Assembly: GCA_036365455.1 (NCBI GenBank)
Contig: JAWQUS010000017.1
Span: 5,084,001 to 5,148,000 of the forward strand
DNA length: 64,000 nt
Direction of reading: 5' to 3'
Source of the DNA: Macrosoma leucophasiata
Taxonomy: Eukaryota; Arthropoda; Insecta; Lepidoptera; Hedylidae
Translations under genes and position numbers: made by a program
Part shown: in pieces, positions 53,575 through 62,761 of the stretch
Layout of the letters: every line of letters starts with the position of its first letter
Position numbering within the stretch: position 1 is the first letter of the stretch
The notes under the pieces: model-generated
The model's database searches: none
What the model saw: the letters and a program-made list of their open reading frames with translations, nothing else
What the model was told of the DNA's origin: nothing

Positions 53575-53861
53575 GTTTGATTCACTTTTCATCTTATATC
53601 ATCTAGGTATATCACAAAACAATGATTGCAACTTCTGAGCTTAATCTCATGGGAAATACCACAGAATCTAATGCAATTTTCATTTACAACTTCAATATCG
53701 AACCGATATCTCTTTTGTAAGTTTTAAGATGATTTTTAAGATATGAAGAAATTGAAGGGAAAATTCACAATTTCATTTACCCATACAAATAGTCCGTATC
53801 TATCAAACCTTTGACACATTATTTCATTCTGAGGCAATACAAAGTTTGCCGGGTCAGCTAG
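53575..53861 (+). mobile_element. Helitron-like 3' end
   Basis: Ends CAAAGTTTGCCGGGTCAGCTAG before T (53862), a familiar lepidopteran HLE terminus. The upstream limit is a guess; the interior is AT-rich. Confidence 0.5.
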
Positions 53862-53995
53862 TTTTCAATAATTTGGTATTGCTAAACAAAAAAAAAACAC
53901 ATTTGCAACAAGATTTTCAACTAGGTATTTGATTATAAGTGGAATCGCTATTGATGCTATTACCCCAAAATAAGGTAAAATTCTCTAATCGAAAT

Positions 53996-54332
53996 AAATA
54001 AATAAAATTGGAGTGTCTGTTTGTAATATAAAAATAACCATTTCTAACTAAATGCATATGTAAATGTATACACGGTACATATGCCAAAACATTTTTTTAC
54101 AATTTTTGTCTTTCTGTCTGTCTGCCTATCTGTCTGCCTGTCTTACTGTTTGTCTCCGCTAATCTCGGGAACGGCTTTACCGATTTTGACGAGACTTTCA
54201 CTGGCAGATAGATTATGTAATCAGGAGCAACTTAGGCTACTTTTATACTAGCTGCGCCCACAACTTCGTCCAGGTAGATAGATACTGAACAATCATAAAC
54301 TCTCACGCTCACGAAGTCGCGGGCACAGCTAG
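53996..54332 (+). mobile_element. Helitron-like element, complete short form
   Basis: From AAATAAATAAAATTGGAGTG through TAACTAAATGCATATG, a TCTGTCTGTCTG-like tract (54108-54154), GATTTTGACGAGACTTTCAC and GACGAAG-type hairpin motif (CACGAAGTCGCGGGCACAG) to CTAG before T (54333). The reference copy for the pieces at 1-175, 2803-3233, 10648-12136 and 57165-57440. Confidence 0.75.
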
Positions 54333-54654
54333 TGTTACATAAAAACCCACCAACGAAAAAGACTTGAAAGCCAAGAAATCCATTAAACCCTTCGACATAA
54401 GGATCGAATGACACGTTTTTGCGAAAATGCGGATTGGAGCTTTTTGGAGCAAGGTTACAGGTCGAATGCAAGGGAAAGTGTGAAAGTAATTGATAGAAGA
54501 GCATAAGAGCACCCTTTTACGTAAGTAAATGTCGTTCCAAACAGGCACTAGTTACATGTATGCTAGTGACTAATGGACATTTATAAGGGTATTGACAAGT
54601 TCCATACGTTGCTTTGAATAAAAATATTTAAAAAAATATAGGACAAAATGTTTA
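54333..54654. other. Nothing recognised
   Basis: Short AT-rich stretch; the reading frames at 54232-54548 overlap HLE DNA and have no recognisable product. Confidence 0.35.
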
Positions 54655-55048
54655 GGAATTATATTTTATTTTTAAAGAAAAATGGAAAGAAAATTTTGAC
54701 TTCAGGCGAGACTCGAACTCGCGACCTTGCACATTGCAATTATTAAGGGTAAAAGCGACTTCTTTACGATATTCAATAAACTGAAAAGTCTATTATATCG
54801 GTTGCCTAACTAGCATAGTTGGTAACAGATGGCGCTGCTGCTACCATAAAGCAATGCAATAGATGTGAAGGAAAGATTTGACAAATCGGGCAGGACTTCA
54901 GTAGCTCAATTGGAAGAGCGGCTGGACTAGATTCCCAGTAGGTCGCGAGTTCGAGTCTCGCCTGAAGTCAAATTTTTCTTTCCATTTTTCTTTAAAAATA
55001 AAATATATTTCACAAGCATGTGTTAATGCGAAATAATATAAAACAATT
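54655..55048 (+). repeat. tRNA-like fold-back repeat, longest copy
   Basis: Left inverted block 54655-54725 (TTAAAGAAAAATGGAAAG plus the reversed 3' third of the tRNA-like unit), about 70 bp of other sequence, then ACTAGCATAGTTGGTAACAG, GGCGCTGCTGCTACCATAAA, the tRNA-like unit 54894-54970 and the terminal block to AATATAAAACAATTG. The tRNA-like unit: acceptor GACTTCA/TGAAGTC plus A73, D arm GCTCAATTGGAAGAGC, T arm GCGAGTTCGAGTCTCGC, anticodon loop best read as CTAGATT with one mismatched stem pair. Whether it is ever processed as a tRNA is unknown. Confidence 0.85.
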
Positions 55049-55427
55049 GTTTAGGAATTGATGTTATGCGAAATAATTTTTGGCCAAAACGTCGTTTAAC
55101 CATTAGAAACATTGTATTCCGGTGAATTAAAAATATTTAAACATTGGCAATGTTCTTCAGGTTTTCAATATACCTAACATTTTGATTCAATAATTTTTTA
55201 TGGTTATTGTTTACTATTTTTATTAATCGCACGTCAGTGTGTCAGCTAAGTTTTGAAAACAAAAAAGCGATGTACGGGTCATGGGTTGTCAATTTGCTTT
55301 AAATCAAACAAATAAAATTGAACAGACCATAACATGCTCTAAGCGGCAGCTGAATGTTTAAAAAATACTTTAACGTTTCTAAGATTACATTTAATACAAA
55401 AATACATAAGGCAGAATATAATAATAA
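55049..55427. other. Nothing recognised
   Basis: AT-rich DNA without element signatures. Confidence 0.4.
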
Positions 55428-55545
55428 TAATAATAATGGCAACCCATTACGTCCTACTGCTGGGCACGAGTCTCTGCCCTTTTTCGGGGGAGGCCTGGAG
55501 CTTACTTCACCACGCTGCTCCAATGCGGATTGGTGGAGAATAGAA
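55428..55545 (-). mobile_element. 5S rRNA-derived SINE, 3' end only
   Basis: (AAT)n at the left, GTCCTACTGCTGGGCACGAG and GGAGGCCTGGAGCTTAC, ending at GCGGATTGGTGGAG. The head is missing (5'-truncated). Confidence 0.75.
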
Positions 55546-55654
55546 GAGAGAGAGAAGGCAGAATAATGATATCAATACCATTCTTCATTTTATCATAAAA
55601 ATCAATCAACGTTTCAGGACTCGTAAAACACAACCAAAGCGGTAACAACGTTAT

Positions 55655-56304
55655 CACAGAATACTTTAGTTTCAAAAAGACTGAATGACCTTCATTACTC
55701 TCCCGACATAAAGCCTTCTGACTCCGAGGACACTGGAAATGTGAATAATTGGGCACTCAACGCTGAGGGAAGACACGCTATTGTATACGATTAGCTTAAG
55801 CACTTACATTACATCGCTGTCACAGTAGTTTAGTTTTATTTGAGCTTAAGGAAGATGAATACGTGGCCTAACATGACACTATAATGGGTGCTATATAGAT
55901 TGAATTAAAAACGAGAGACGTTTGTAATAATACTATTAATGGCAACCCATTATACGTCCCACTGCTGGGCACGAGTCTCTCCTCTTTTTGGGGGAGGCCA
56001 AAAATTGTTGCGTGTATTCCAACTAAATAAGGGTTTTGTTTTATGATACATTTATTAATCTTATCTTTGAAATCTACAGGGTCGTTGGTAATGTAGCGGT
56101 ATCATGCTAAATACATCGTGTGTAGGTACTTTAATCTTTTTTTTTCTAAGCTTTAGAGATTTTTCTTTGATACAAATTCACCGGTCTATAGTAATTTGCA
56201 TTGCAATGTTGCGGTCACATAGATGCCTTTATCGCTACATTTAATTGGCATTATTAAATTAATTGAAATTATAATGTAAGCAACTTTATCTCACTACAGA
56301 TTAG
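55655..56304 (+). repeat. Second tandem duplication, unit 1
   Basis: 55671-55925 matches 56305-56565 closely (CATTACTCTCCCGACATAAA, GATTAGCTTAAGCACTTACA). After a 5S SINE tail inserted at 55931-56000 the match continues more loosely (TGTATTCCAACTAAAT against AGTATTCCAAGTAAATTAGG). More diverged than the duplication at 36.5 kb. Confidence 0.8.
55931..56000 (-). mobile_element. 5S rRNA-derived SINE, 70 bp tail
   Basis: ACTATTAATGGCAACCCATT and GTCCCACTGCTGGGCACGAG, ending in GGGGGAGGCC. Present in unit 1 of the duplication and absent from unit 2, so it inserted after the duplication or was lost from unit 2. Confidence 0.75.
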
Positions 56305-56745
56305 CTCCAAAAAGACTTAATGACCTTCATTACTCTCCCGACATAAAGCCTTCTGACTCCGAGGGACATACACTGGAAGCGAGATGTGAATAATTGGACT
56401 CAACGCTGAGGGAAGACACGCTATTGTATACGATTAGCTTAAGCACTTACATTACATCGCTGTCACAGTAGTTTAGTTTTATTTGAGCTTAGGAAAGATA
56501 AATACGTGGCCTAACATGACATTATAATGGCTGCTATATAGATTTAATTAAAAACGAGAGACGTGTAAGTATTCCAAGTAAATTAGGATTTTGGGTAGAA
56601 GACAGTCTGTCTCTTACAAGACAATTGTATTTTGTAAGAAGATAGTTTTATCAATCTTAACTTTGGCACCTACAAGGTCTTCGGTAATATACGGATATCA
56701 TCCTAATACATTTGTATTTTTTCTGAGCTTTTCATATTTTTTTTT
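56305..56745 (+). repeat. Second tandem duplication, unit 2
   Basis: Copy of 55671 onward, lacking the SINE tail and with small insertions (GGACATACACTGGAAGCGAG). No gene is seen in either unit. Confidence 0.8.
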
Positions 56746-57164
56746 ACATAGAACCTTCAAAACATGGTATCGATACGTGTTTTCTTTATTAAATTTTCTC
56801 ATACCTTAGTTTTAAACCTTTGATGTTCAGATCTAATGCAGCGTGAAATCATTGGCAAATTCACTGGGTTTAGTTCTTCAGGAATCGATGGCCAGCGTGG
56901 AAGATAATATTCTGTCTCTAAATAAGCCTTCCAAAGAATCTTTCCATTATATACCCTCTGATCATTGCATTGGTCCTTGACGCATCCTTAAATACACTAG
57001 CTGTACTCATCGCGTACTTTTTTTGTGTGAATTAATAATGTTTGTTAGTGTTTTTTTTTTTTACGCTTGGTCTACTCAGCATACGCCATAAAAGCACCGC
57101 GAAATTTGAGTTTCTTCCGACTTGTAGACGAGAAAGAGCAATGTGTGAGCTATTCATTTTCGTC
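56746..57164. other. Nothing recognised
   Basis: AT-rich DNA, no repeat or coding signal noticed. Confidence 0.4.
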
Positions 57165-57440
57165 TCACAAAAATAACCGCTTTTACTAGATGTAATAAAA
57201 ATTTTAACCATTACAGTTATATTGTTAATCTGTCTATCTGTGTGTTGTTTCCGGCCGTTTGCCTCTGGAACTGCTTTACCGATTTTGACGAAACTTTCAC
57301 TGGCAGATAACTGAGAAGTAAGAATTAACTTAGGCTACTTTTATTTTAGAACTATACTTACTGTGCCCGCGACTTCGTCCAATAACATTTTTGTTAAATT
57401 CTGCGCGGACGAAGTTGCGGGCAGTAATAAATTTACTAAA
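57165..57440 (+). mobile_element. Decayed Helitron-like element
   Basis: ACCGCTTTTACTAGATG, TACCGATTTTGACGAAAC, CTTTCACTGGCAGATAACTG and GCGGACGAAGTTGCGGGCAG identify the 53996 family. The CTAG terminus is gone (GGGCAGTAATAAA). Confidence 0.6.
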
Positions 57441-57608
57441 TGATAGGTAATTTTAGAGATCAGGATTAGTATTTTTTGTACGTGATCGCAATTTAAGGGT
57501 TACAACGAAAAAAAATAACTCTTACAGTAGCGATCCTATAAGGCATAAGGGACTGTTTTTCTTTGTGTTCACATCACTACCACGACAAACTAGGTTATTA
57601 GTAAACAA

Positions 57609-57823
57609 GCGGCCCGCCCCGGCTTTGCGCGGTTGCAATGTTACCTACCCGCTCCTATTCATCTTAGTATGATATGATATAGCCTATAGCCTTCCTCGAT
57701 AAATGGGCTATCTAACACTGAAAAAAATTTTCAAATCGGAAAAGTAGTTCCTGAGATTAGCGCGTTCAAACAAACAAACTCTTGAGCTTTATAATATTAG
57801 TAAGATAGTATAGAAGTATAGAT
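57609..57823 (-). mobile_element. Helitron-like element
   Basis: Left end AAGCGGCCCGCCCCGGCTTT (3' end reversed, its CTAG changed to CAAG), right end GCTTTATAATATTAGTAAG then TATAGAT, the complement of the TCTATACTAATATTATAAAG-type 5' end. Contains TAGCGCGTTCAAACAAACAA. About 215 bp. Confidence 0.65.
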
Positions 57824-58122
57824 TATTTCCTTGATAATAATCATAACAAAGTCTAATTCACAATGTAATATGCATAAATAATAAACGAACCGCCGGCCAT
57901 ACCATTTCGATCGCTATTCCACAAATATGAACGCTGCAATGTAAACTGTTTCGTAAAACCCCAGTGTATTACATAACAGTAGGCGCATTTCGCATTCGAA
58001 TTTTACATTCGTATGCAAACTAACCTAAATGAAATACACAGTTGTGGCTTTTTTAATTGACACAATAGGTGTTTAATTTATTTTTATTAATTTTCTACAA
58101 AGCATTGGATAAATAAATACTA
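57824..58122. other. Nothing recognised
   Basis: AT-rich DNA without element signatures. Confidence 0.35.
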
Positions 58123-58388
58123 CAGGCCACTACTACTACGCTGAGGTTCGATTCCCGGGTAGGGGGTCATCAGAGATAATGGTGTAAAGTCCTTTATCTC
58201 TGGTTCTATTGGGATTTTTACATTTTCTGGAAATTTCCCAGTACCTCGAAGTTTGGTAATGTGTCCGGAGATGTCAACAGGCTCGCCACACATGGGTCAA
58301 AAATGTAACCGGCGAATCGTAAGTGTTTGCATGTATGCTTGAATGTATGCATTTACCTCTGCCTACCCCTTCGGGGATTACAGGCGTA
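58123..58388 (+). mobile_element. SINE A, 5'-truncated
   Basis: Begins after the A box at GGCCACTACTACTACGCTGA, has the B box GGTTCGATTCCCGGG with six upstream bases deleted, and ends GGGGATTACAGGCGTATACG. Confidence 0.8.
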
Positions 58389-58867
58389 TACGTTTTTTAA
58401 AAGTATCTCAAATTGTTAACTAACTGCACCGATTAATATCGCCTGTTTAATCTTTAATTTGTTCCATTCGTCATCATCACATCAGTCTAAAGAGGTCCAC
58501 AGCCACGAGCATCGCCTGCTAACGATTTATGTATATATCTTTATTTGCTGGGCTATAGAGGGGGACAGATTGGCTCTAGAGAGGCCAGGTTGGTAACTAT
58601 ACATATCTCATATATCAGTCTATGCTGTAAATGATATAAACAAAATACAGTCCGTATTTTGTCTCTAGAAAGGGGCAGCTGCCCCCTGTCTGACACCCCC
58701 TGGTGACGCCCATGTCCACAACTGAACAAAACCCACCCTAAAGACGTTTATAACAGTGTTGGGCATCTTTACGTTGGAGACAGAATATAAGTATCTTACT
58801 CCATACATAAATCGTCATTCAAAATTGGGAGTCAGATAAACAAACATCCTTATTTACTCAGATAATT
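58389..58867. other. Nothing certain
   Basis: 58660-58740 (AAAGGGGCAGCTGCCCCCTG and CACCCCCTGGTGACGCCC) is locally GC-rich with a small palindrome. Not assigned. Confidence 0.3.
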
Positions 58868-58985
58868 TACGTATGTTTGCTGAACAGTCGCTCGGAGGTC
58901 AATTAGGGAAATACGATCGCTTCCATGTTGTCGGTCATTACAGACCAATTTATTCTGTTTCACTGCATTTCCAATTGGTAACATT
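58868..58985 (+). repeat. Dispersed ~125 bp repeat, copy 1 of 3
   Basis: ACGTATGTTTGCTGAACAGT, CGGAGGTCAATTAGGGAAAT and TATTCTGTTTCACTGCATTT are shared with 59397-59530 and 61610-61740. Non-coding; family not recognised. Confidence 0.65.
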
Positions 58986-59396
58986 CTATACATTGATTTT
59001 TTATTAGAAACAAAAAACAGAGCCTGTCCGTGTTGCTATTATATTTATATTTTGTCTAAACCTCAAAAAATATGCATATTTTCCCAGAATATAGGTATGA
59101 GTAGGCAATGGACAGTCGTATGCAATTTTTTAACATACAAGTTGTACGGTACAACTATCCCAAACTGGTCAAAGCCTTTTCTCATTAAATAACTGGACCC
59201 CTATCCTTCCTTCTGTGTCGTAGATGTGAAGAGTATTGTGAAAAATCTATGAAAAATGAAGACGACCGACTTTATAGTGCAAAGATACATAGCGTTCTTC
59301 AATCGTGGCATCAAAAGAATATGGTTTATCCCAACTTCTAGCTGATTATACTCCAAGAATGTCACTCAAAAGATGAAGTCCGAAATACAGAGAAAC

Positions 59397-59530
59397 ATTC
59401 CGTATATTTCCACAACAGTTGCTCGGGGGTCAATTAAGGCAATTCAATTGTTTGTACGTGTCAGGTTGTATGTCGGTACAGTTGATCCCAATTATATATT
59501 CTGTTTGCTGCATTTTATTTGAGAACGTTG
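59397..59530 (+). repeat. Dispersed ~125 bp repeat, copy 2 of 3
   Basis: CCGTATATTTCCACAACAGT, TCAATTAAGGCAATTC and TATATTCTGTTTGCTGCATT. Diverged about equally from the other two. Confidence 0.65.
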
Positions 59531-59949
59531 TGTTTTTTAACTACAGTAAAACCTGTATAAGTGGGATTTGAAGAAACCTTCCATTTTTTTTTTTTATATT
59601 ATACCTTACCCAGGTTCCTAAATAAGCAGTAGGGTTTCTGCTCGAGACTTCTCGAACTCGAGACAACTCGAGAGTTTGGCAAACATTCGAGACGAGAAAT
59701 AAATTGTCGCCTCTCGAGACTCTCGAGTTCAAACGAACACAAAATAATGGTTAAAGAGTTAAAGTCAGGCTCGCCATTTTGCTGCTTTAACCAATGAAAA
59801 CGTTACCCGCGCGCTACAAACACGTGCAGCCAGGTCTAATTTGTATGAAAATCGGAACAGTGTGTAATGGTAATAAATCGTCACCCAGCCAAGCCAAGCA
59901 ATTAATTTATTGTTTTATCAAAAGCCTCGGGATTAAAATGATTATTCTT

Positions 59950-60007
59950 TTGACAGGCTTATTTCTAGCTGTAAACGTCTTTCGGTTGAGATAATGATGA
60001 TGATTGA
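59950..60007 (+). mobile_element. RTE-type 3' tail
   Basis: TTCTAGCTGTAAACGTCTTTC, then GGTTGAGATAATGATGATGA matches the end of the LINE at 63251-63290 (CAGTAAACGTCTTTTGGCTG and (ATG)n). About 55 bp only. Confidence 0.55.
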
Positions 60008-60029
60008 TTTATCGGGACATTTAACGTCC

Positions 60030-60285
60030 CGATCAGGTGTTAATCGGGATGAGTCCCCAGAGCCCTGAAAAATGCACGGGATTTCGCACTCGCACGCTTT
60101 GTAACTCGCCGCCGCCGCATCATCACTGGTCTTCGCGTGCACTATTCGCGCGACGCGGATGCAGCACCGGGGCATCCCCCTCTGCTGCAGCTTCTTCTGC
60201 CCTGCGGCTGCAGGACGGCGTTTGGCACCCCCTTGGGGGCTGTGGTGGAGGAGGTGGGTGGGTGCGGCCGCCGCCGCATTATATC
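60030..60285. other. GC-rich patch
   Basis: About 250 bp with many CpG (CTCGCCGCCGCCGCATC, TTCGCGCGACGCGGATGC, GTGCGGCCGCCGCCGC). It contrasts sharply with the AT-rich flanks. No reading frame in it has a recognisable product; it could be a CpG island of a nearby promoter, or part of an insertion. Confidence 0.55.
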
Positions 60286-60852
60286 AGTAATTAAATTAGT
60301 ATTATTGTTTTGTGGTTAATTCATACAAAAGTAAGATTTTATTGTTTTATTATTTATAGATTTCCTAAAATTTTTAAAGTAACTTGATTTTTGCTTAGTT
60401 TTTTCCTGATTGTATGCTTTGCAGTGTAAAATAGGTACGTTAGCATAAAAACAATAAAAAAATAAATAAAATATTTTAATAATATCGCACAGTTTCAACA
60501 ATTTCAACATTCATAATTTTCAGTTAAACGTAGGTAACACCTGGTACAAGTGACACAATGAGAGGTCAAAAGTTTGGAAATATTTTACCAATATCGACAA
60601 TATTGGGAGCGCACAATATTCTCTATCAATAATACCAGTTTATAAAGACTGAGAAAGTAGAGTAGATTATGTATATTGTTTTATTTTAATTCTTGTTTTT
60701 TTTTCAAAATTTTAGTTTTTGTATAATTGTAAGAAGAAATTCAATTTTGTTTTGTATTTCAACTTGTAGTACAACGTATGTACAACAATATAATTCCGAT
60801 TTTTTATTGTTTTTCATTTTATTTTCTGTTTTATTTATAATTTCTTACGAAA
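60286..60852. other. AT-rich DNA, nothing recognised
   Basis: No signal beyond base composition. The long frame starting at 60693 runs through T-rich DNA and the CTCGAG array and is not credible as a gene. Confidence 0.4.
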
Positions 60853-60915
60853 GACTCGAGAGTCGAGAAAACTCGAGAAATTGGAGTCGAGAATTCTCGA
60901 AACTCGAGAAAAAAA

Positions 60916-61439
60916 ATAAAACACTTTTATTATCTGCCATCATAATTTACTGCTCTGATGAAAGAAATCTTTTTTCTCAGAATGTTGATAATCCTTTTTC
61001 TCCTTTAAAATTAATGCTTTTCTCAAAAACGGTCCTTCGAGTCGAATTATTAAAGATATTACCTGCGTGTGTTTTGACAACAGTTGCGAGGTATTCAATA
61101 TTTTTTTTTTTACTTAATAGTTTAATCTCTATATCCCAGACTGTCGCATATTCATTTATAAACGAATAGGTAACCCCTAAAGCATTAGGGTTCTCTATTT
61201 AGGTTAGATAGTAGAAATTTAAATTTGTAAGTATTTAGGTACAGGTACTTACTCTTCGCAAAGTTTCTTACCTATTTATCTTTCTATTGTCGAGCATGTA
61301 CGCCTTTCTGCAGCAATAAAGTGTTTTTTTTTCTTCTTAATACCTAATTCCTGAAATAATCCATAATCTAATTTATTTTGTCAATCCTTCTACCAAAAAC
61401 TTGTCACACGGAACATAAAATAAGAACAACAAAACGTAG
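60916..61439. other. AT-rich DNA, nothing recognised
   Basis: No element or coding signal noticed. Confidence 0.4.
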
Positions 61440-61560
61440 CGTAAAACGGGCAGACGTGCCCGTGACCACGGTAGCTGGAAAGCGACCGAAACGTCGGGTA
61501 TAAGAAGAAGTTTGGGAGTGTTGTATACGCGAGAAAATCCTCAAGTTTATAATCTACAAT
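61440..61560 (+). repeat. Repeat with GACCGAAACGTCGGG motif
   Basis: ACCACGGTAGCTGGAAAGCG, ACCGAAACGTCGGGTATAAG and ATACGCGAGAAAATCC: second copy of the family at 44585-44715. Confidence 0.55.
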
Positions 61561-61609
61561 GTATGAAGCTCGCGAAGACCTGCGACGAAGCGTTAACAAA
61601 CAAAACGAT

Positions 61610-61740
61610 CATTACGTATGTTTCCACAACAGTCGCCAAAGTCAATTAAGGAAATTCGATCGTTTCCACGTTTCATGTTGCATGTCGGTACAGTTGAACC
61701 CAATTATTTATTCTGTTTCGCTGCATTTCCAATTGGTGTT
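61610..61740 (+). repeat. Dispersed ~125 bp repeat, copy 3 of 3
   Basis: ACGTATGTTTCCACAACAGT, GTCAATTAAGGAAATTCGAT and TATTCTGTTTCGCTGCATTT. It lies 50 bp after the GACCGAAACG repeat. Confidence 0.65.
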
Positions 61741-61879
61741 CTTTTTTTCAATCAGTACCTAAACGATCCTTCAAAATAAACGCTTTACCTTGACTGCGAT
61801 TTGGAACATTACTTTTACATTACTTTTAATTCCCCACCAGTATAGAGGATTGTTTTAGGTTTAATGTGTGTAGCTATCA

Positions 61880-61979
61880 ATATGTATATATGTATGTTTG
61901 TTGTATGTATGTATGTATGTATGTATGTATATATATATATATATAATATATATATATACATACATACATACATACATAC

Positions 61980-62019
<40 letters not shown>
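61880..62019 (+). repeat. Compound TATG / TA / TACA microsatellite
   Basis: (TATG)n at 61896-61928, (TA)n at 61929-61958, (CATA)n at 61959-61993 and (TA)n at 61993-62018; the whole block is palindromic. It forms the 3' tail of the minus-strand LINE next to it. Confidence 0.9.
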
Positions 62020-62021
<2 letters not shown>

Positions 62022-62190
62022 TCTTCACGCCAAGTCCTTCACGGGGTAGGCAGAGAGTGTGGAGCGCCAGACATCCCGGTCCTGACACACCTCCTGTGCA
62101 TCTTATTCGTTCATCATTATCTTCTTTTGACTCCACATTCTGATAGTATTTGACCTATTTGGTCAAGGTAGGTCAGTCTTGGTCTTCCAT
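62020..62190 (-). mobile_element. LINE 3' end, copy 3
   Basis: GTTTCTTCACGCCAAGTCC, GGGGTAGGCAGAGAGTGTG and GAGCGCCAGACATCCCGG: the same LINE 3' end as 45312 and 15665, reversed, 5'-truncated near 62190. It keeps the normal arrangement that is scrambled at 45319-45417. Confidence 0.75.
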
Positions 62191-62761
62191 CTGTATCCAT
62201 CCAAATAAGTGGATCGATTTGAGTGCGGTTTATAATCAGTTCTAATTTGTCGAGGTAGTTCTTAGCCATGTTTGTATCATATTATCATTATAACGCCTTT
62301 GACTATACAGATAGACATGAAGGTTTTGAAAGCAAAGTCATTATAATAATTTCTTCCATCCAAATAGAATTGTTTGCGAAAACGAAGTAGGTGCTTTGAA
62401 ATTGCTTGAACACTTTCAAAGTACTTCGTTTACGAGATTTAGACAAAGGTGCACAATTCCCAAGCGTCTAATTGTACATTTTTAAATTGTAATATGAGAG
62501 TTTCAAGTTTGCAAATTACAATGTTAACTTTGTTAAAACTTCAAGCAAAATTTAATTGTCTTCATTCTGAAAGTACTGAATTAATGAAGCTCTCGTAACC
62601 TAGGGAATAATTAACTGATTTAAACAGAGGTCAGTGTATTGGTGGGTTTATTAGTCCTTTTCATTTGTAAAATTATTCATAAGAATAGATCTTATCGATG
62701 AATGGATGTAATGGTTTTGAAATGAAAACTTTTGTGATTTGAGAGTCGATGAAACGAAAAA
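62191..62761. other. Nothing recognised; one imperfect hairpin
   Basis: AAACGAAGTAGGTGCTTTGAAA (62380-62401, split here as AAACGAAGTAGG and TGCTTTGAAA) can pair with TTTCAAAGTACTTCGTTT at 62416-62433. Otherwise unremarkable AT-rich DNA. Confidence 0.4.

Larger units (their letters stand above)
59628..60915. other. Region bounded by CTCGAG-rich arrays
   Basis: 59640-59730 and 60853-60915 are packed with CTCGAG / TCTCGA motifs (at least 12 in all). The left array is preceded by CAGTAGGGTTTCTG. Such subterminal arrays occur in some hAT elements, but no matching right terminus or 8 bp duplication was found. The interior contains the GC-rich patch and AT-rich DNA. Confidence 0.35.

Noticed and set aside
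54894..54970. Functional tRNA gene
   Set aside because: The anticodon stem has a mismatch or a 9-base loop, position 37 is not a purine, and the unit recurs as part of a dispersed repeat with damaged copies.
60693..61169. 158-codon plus-strand frame
   Set aside because: The Phe/Ile-rich start is T-rich DNA and the Arg/Glu/Ser part is the CTCGAG array; no protein family fits.
61861..62143. Frames in the 61.9 kb region
   Set aside because: Tyr/Ile/Cys repeats come from the TATG/TA microsatellite and run into the reversed LINE end.
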